Of a stretch of DNA of 64,000 nucleotides, positions 60,461-64,000 are shown one piece after another. How positions within the stretch are numbered: position 1 is the first letter of the stretch; every line of letters starts with the position of its first letter. Below the pieces are notes generated by a model. That model had not been told where the DNA came from and made no database searches. It worked only from the letters and a program-made list of their open reading frames with translations. This DNA comes from Metallumcola ferriviriculae (GTDB lineage: Bacteria > Bacillota > JADQBR01): assembly GCF_035573695.1 (NCBI RefSeq), contig NZ_CP121694.1:1278501-1342500 (forward strand), in the 5' to 3' direction. A program made the position numbers and the translations under genes.

Positions 60461-62963
60461 GGATGAAGAGTTACTGGTAATAGAAACCAAAGAGCTGACT
60501 CTAGCTATTAAGGGAAAGCCTGTTCACCCCACGGTTGACCGACTTAATTTACATCAAAGTGAGGCTGGGGACTGGGTGAAAGCGGAGCTAGTAATTTCTT
60601 CGTATGATGGGGAATTTGAAGCTGGTGTTTTTGACCCATTTAAAGAAGGAAGTAAAAGCGCATACAACTTAGGAGGTAAAGTTTTTCCTTGTTTTTACGA
60701 AAATCAAACGTATCAGTTAGTAATTGAGGATAAAACGGATGGTGACCTCGAGTTCTTCCACGAAAATAAATATTTACGGCAGGCAGTAGGTTATATCGGA
60801 AACTCTAAGGTGATGACAGGTAACTTAAATTTTAGAAACGATATTGGCTACTCTGAGTTTAAAGTTTTAGGCGCAAACGCCCCAGTACTGGCCGTCAAGC
60901 TAGAAGTCTTTCCCGCGAAGATTGAATACCGCAGTGACTATTATAAGTTGTTAACTGAAGTGAATGCGGAGCTTTATAATCTGGCATTTGACTTCATGCG
61001 GCGCACCTATCTTTCTGCAGCTGTGACCCCAAGTAAAAAGCCAACTCCTACCGAATTTTTTAGCATTATCCAATACTGTTTTGAAAAGCTTTATCAAGCA
61101 TTAGAAAGAATCAAACGCAATCCCCATCACATAGTTAGTTCAAGAGAGCAGTTAAACATACCGGAAAAAGTAAAGCGCACTAATGGACATACTTTAAAGT
61201 GGCTGTCTAAGAATCAATCTCTCTTAGAAAAAAGCAAGAGAGGGATTACAGTTAACAACCAAAAGTATCTACCGCCGAAATTATTGGAAAGTAGAAAAGA
61301 AGTTAATTTCGATACTTTTGAAAACAAGTTTATTAAGTGGGTAATCAAAACGATTGAGAATAAATTAAAACAGTTTCAATATACATACCAAAGGGCAATT
61401 AACGAAGATGCCTACGATGATGCACTCAGCCAAAAAATAGCTTCCATGCGGAATAGGCTTTCTCGTTTTACGCGCTACAGTTTTTTAGCCGATGTTGGGG
61501 AACTGCATAGTTTTACCAACCTTTCCTTAGTGCTGCAAATGGCTCCTGGTTATCGGGAAGTTTATAAATATTATTTGATGCTAATTAAGGGGTTAAGCCT
61601 GCAGTCTGATGTGTTTAATATCTCTATTAAGAATATTGCTCTTTTGTATGAGTACTGGTGTTTCTTAAAAATGAATTCTATTTTAAGGGACAAGTACCGG
61701 TTAGATAAACATGATTTAATTAGAGTGAATAACAAGGGTCTGACAATGCAGTTAGATAAATCTAAGCGAGCTAATATTCATTATACCGACCCGCAAAATG
61801 ATGAAAAGATTGTGCTTGCGTATAATAACCTACTGAACATTAAGATGCCGACTACCAATCAGCAGCCGGACAATATGCTTACTTTAAAAAAGGAAAATAG
61901 CGATACCAAATACCAGTATGTTTTTGATGCAAAGTATCGCATTAATCCGGCTATGCCCGGCAGTTCATACTTTGAAAAGTACGGTAAGCCGGGACCAGAG
62001 GAAGATGATATTAATACGATGCATCGTTACCGGGATGCAATTATGTATGCTCAAGGAGAGCAGCTAAGTAAGACGGTGTTTGGTGCTTATATTCTTTTTC
62101 CCTTCCGGGATGGGGAAGATTATGCCGGTGCGAATGACGGAAATCCCCATCAATTCTATTCAAGTATAGACCAAGTGAATATCGGCGGCCTTCCCTTTTT
62201 GCCTGGGGAGACATCTTTAATGGAAGAGTTTTTGGATGAGCTTATTTTGGATTCCACGGAATCCGCTTTTGAGCGAGTGGTTAGTCAAAGCGGTGCTGAT
62301 AGGTATTATCAAGAAAAGTATCAGCGAAGAACAGTTTTAGTAGGGGCATTAAAGAGGAAAGAACAGCTGAAGGTTAACTTAGACAACAACTTTTATTATA
62401 TACCCTATGATAGTGTGAAGAAAACCTGCTTTAACATTAAGTATGTCGCTCTTTACCAATCCGAGGGTCATTTTTCAGGAGAAAGCGGTGTAAGACACTA
62501 CGGGGAAGTAGCGGATATGGAAGTTATCAAGCGAAGTGAGATTAAGGAGCTTCCCAGCAGTAATGAACGGCTTTATGTGAAATTTAAAATAAAAGAATGG
62601 CAGGAACTGAAGAAGCCAATCAAGCCGGTGGGGTATGGGGTAAGGAGCCATCTATATACCACCCATCATTTACTTAAAATGGCTGCGGAACTTCCTGAAT
62701 TGAGTATTGGTTCCGATGAGGAGTTACGGCTTTGGAAGGAATTGCGGCGGATTGATAAGGCGGTTAAATTGAGACCCAGTGGTAGACAGTTAGGTGAAGG
62801 AGACAATGTGAAAGGCATCGAATTTAGTAACTTACTGCTGGAGGTAAAGGATGGGCAGTTGTTGGTTACTGATGGGGATGAAGTGGAGGTTATTTCTCTT
62901 GGGCTATTGCATTCCCAGCCTCGGAGTGTGGTGAAGCGGATTTTGCGGTTATCCCAGCAATGA
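60435..62963 (+). CDS. DUF2357 McrC-like nuclease subunit
   Basis: The 842-residue protein starts at ATG 60435, overlapping the ATPase gene by 26 bp. It has a DUF2357 domain in the middle (~190-420, 'FDTFENKFIKWVIKTIENKL'). A PD-(D/E)xK-like nuclease follows (~480-600) with 'YQYVFDAKYRINP', whose D-A-K is the catalytic pair, and 'HRYRDAIMYA'. Such pairs are McrBC-type restriction systems. The target is unknown; modified DNA is likely. Confidence 0.85.
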   Translation: MVSHLSGRKDEELLVIETKELTLAIKGKPVHPTVDRLNLHQSEAGDWVKAELVISSYDGEFEAGVFDPFKEGSKSAYNLGGKVFPCFYENQTYQLVIEDKTDGDLEFFHENKYLRQAVGYIGNSKVMTGNLNFRNDIGYSEFKVLGANAPVLAVKLEVFPAKIEYRSDYYKLLTEVNAELYNLAFDFMRRTYLSAAVTPSKKPTPTEFFSIIQYCFEKLYQALERIKRNPHHIVSSREQLNIPEKVKRTNGHTLKWLSKNQSLLEKSKRGITVNNQKYLPPKLLESRKEVNFDTFENKFIKWVIKTIENKLKQFQYTYQRAINEDAYDDALSQKIASMRNRLSRFTRYSFLADVGELHSFTNLSLVLQMAPGYREVYKYYLMLIKGLSLQSDVFNISIKNIALLYEYWCFLKMNSILRDKYRLDKHDLIRVNNKGLTMQLDKSKRANIHYTDPQNDEKIVLAYNNLLNIKMPTTNQQPDNMLTLKKENSDTKYQYVFDAKYRINPAMPGSSYFEKYGKPGPEEDDINTMHRYRDAIMYAQGEQLSKTVFGAYILFPFRDGEDYAGANDGNPHQFYSSIDQVNIGGLPFLPGETSLMEEFLDELILDSTESAFERVVSQSGADRYYQEKYQRRTVLVGALKRKEQLKVNLDNNFYYIPYDSVKKTCFNIKYVALYQSEGHFSGESGVRHYGEVADMEVIKRSEIKELPSSNERLYVKFKIKEWQELKKPIKPVGYGVRSHLYTTHHLLKMAAELPELSIGSDEELRLWKELRRIDKAVKLRPSGRQLGEGDNVKGIEFSNLLLEVKDGQLLVTDGDEVEVISLGLLHSQPRSVVKRILRLSQQ

Positions 62964-63400
62964 CTTTTATTATGGTAGACGGCAAGGGAGGCCCGTTAAA
63001 CGAAGAATAGCAGGTGGCCATAAATATTCTTTATACATTAGCATATACAATCAGAATGAGTCACAATGTGCCAAGCTTGTCTATAAATGGAAGTTGGGTA
63101 GTTAAGTTCAAGGTTCTTCTACCGGAGTCTGATGAGACCTCAAAAAGAAATTTTGCAAGCATGAGTCATGCAAGTAGAGCACATTAAAAAAACCGAGGAA
63201 TAATCACCTCGGTTTTTAGTAAACAACACTAGCGTTGCATAAAAACTTTTAACAAATAGCAAACACGTCATTTCAGGATTCGTAATTTACTACATATTGA
63301 ATATATGTAATAATTTTACAGGAGAGTTCTCCTGCTTGGTGAAAGAGGAGCAACCACCTAAAGGTAGTCCTCATCCACATTTTGACTGACAATATACTGT
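62964..63400. other. 437-bp gap between the McrBC-like operon and the IS4-type element
   Basis: No gene was recognised. The only clear signal is the terminator at 63188-63217. The part after ~63230 probably includes the 3' end of the IS element, but no terminal repeat was resolved. Confidence 0.4.
63188..63217. terminator. Strong bidirectional terminator
   Basis: AAAAACCGAGG (63188-63198) pairs with CCTCGGTTTTT (63207-63217) over 8 bases, with poly-A upstream and poly-T downstream. Confidence 0.85.
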
Positions 63401-64000
63401 TTACAGAATTACCGGGTCATAGTCCAGATCATTCAAGTGATCTGTTTCGCCTGCTATCACCTGCCTTAGTGTTTCTTGATATATTGCTTCATGGTCCGGC
63501 GGTCGTCGTCGGCCTTTAGAAGGTCGCGTAGGCTTTTTGTAAAGCTTTTGCACGAAGCAATTGAAAGGTTCGTAGAGACAGGTTTTTAACAAACGTTTAA
63601 TGGTCAATAACGGGCCCTTATAGCCTGTTTTCAACTCAAGCATTTTCAAAAGACAGTAGGTAATTAGGGCAATGAATAACTGGTTTTTTACGGCCTGCTC
63701 ACTTTTACCGTGAAAGTGTTTTACCTTTAGGTGCTGTTTCAGCCATTTGAAGAAGATTTCGGTCTGCCAGCGGTTTTTGTAGATATCGCCTATTTCCTCT
63801 GCTGTAAGGTCGAAATCATTGGTAATGATAATGACTGGTTTTCCTTCGGTATCTACTGTTTCAATCAGGCGTAGTTTGTGCTTCATTTTATTAGTGTAGG
63901 GGTTTCCAAGAAGAACAATCTGGTGCTTTTTTAAGGGACCGTCAGTGTCTATTGGAAGTTCTTCAACAACTTCTTTGATGGCAATACCTTTTAAACGGGT
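63401..64000 (-). CDS. IS4-family transposase (5' part outside window)
   Basis: The reverse frame is open from the right edge to 63401. It contains 'GPLKKHQIVLLGNPYTNKMK', then 'IITNDFDLTAEEIGDIYKNR' followed by 'WQTEIFFKWLKQHLKVK', the Y-(2)-R-(3)-E-(6)-K signature of IS4 transposases with the third catalytic acid. An ATG at 63886 is internal and not the true start. The C-terminal tail is basic ('RPSKGRRRPPDHEA'). Confidence 0.88.
   Translation of the reverse strand, partial: TRLKGIAIKEVVEELPIDTDGPLKKHQIVLLGNPYTNKMKHKLRLIETVDTEGKPVIIITNDFDLTAEEIGDIYKNRWQTEIFFKWLKQHLKVKHFHGKSEQAVKNQLFIALITYCLLKMLELKTGYKGPLLTIKRLLKTCLYEPFNCFVQKLYKKPTRPSKGRRRPPDHEAIYQETLRQVIAGETDHLNDLDYDPVIL

Overview
The window looks like a chromosomal segment of a Gram-positive anaerobe of the Bacillota (Clostridia, perhaps the Desulfotomaculum/Peptococcaceae sphere). 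The basis is an S-layer-homology (SLH) surface protein, a CpsB/CpsC/CpsD phosphoregulatory set, an LCP cell-wall ligase, strong AGGAGG-type ribosome sites, frequent TTG/GTG starts and a sigma-54 enhancer-binding regulator. Genus-level placement is inference. No rRNA, tRNA or CRISPR array was seen.

Layout. 1-1587: a two-component system (sensor cut by the window edge, OmpR-type regulator). 1888-9083: two exported beta-propeller-type proteins, one very large, SLH-anchored and frameshifted near its N-terminus. 9097-16403: a thioesterase, then a sigma-54 activator divergent from a five-gene operon: an opine-type dehydrogenase, a saccharopine-dehydrogenase-like enzyme and a complete polar-amino-acid ABC transporter. 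A -24/-12 promoter lies at 11279-11296. 16415-29536: an exopolysaccharide cluster (tyrosine kinase, chain-length protein, PHP phosphatase, MurJ-like flippase, glycosyltransferase, CDP-alcohol phosphatidyltransferase, ligase/polymerase, sugar transferase, UDP-glucose dehydrogenase, epimerase, LCP protein, thymidylate-kinase-like protein).

29536-46689: a rearranged accessory region. Four full copies and one half copy of a 233-bp non-autonomous element occur here and just downstream. A module of DUF2284, SGNH hydrolase, hicB/hicA and nudC is present once almost intact (43682-46689; only its hicA is frameshifted) and twice as complementary fragments. Between the fragments lies the most interesting locus, 31181-34880: a CmtR-like metal sensor, a lipoprotein with a heavy-metal-associated domain, a CopZ-type Fe-S/Zn protein and an organomercurial lyase (MerB). 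Both the lipoprotein and MerB carry an in-frame TGA exactly where a functional cysteine belongs (first Cys of the HMA CxxC; catalytic Cys159 of MerB). Each reading frame then continues with clear family similarity to a normal length. I interpret them as a selenocysteine-based mercury/organomercury resistance operon, interrupted by an IS element.

47391-62963: a defence island. It holds a methyltransferase with a LAGLIDADG-like partner, an IS3-type element, two TIR-domain proteins plus a caspase-like protease (resembling caspase-type Thoeris), a methyltransferase with a C2H2 zinc finger, a type II restriction enzyme with a Dam-type methylase, an ADP-ribosylglycohydrolase remnant, a DUF2726 protein, a HIT protein and an McrB-like/DUF2357 restriction pair. 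The window ends inside an IS4-type transposase gene.
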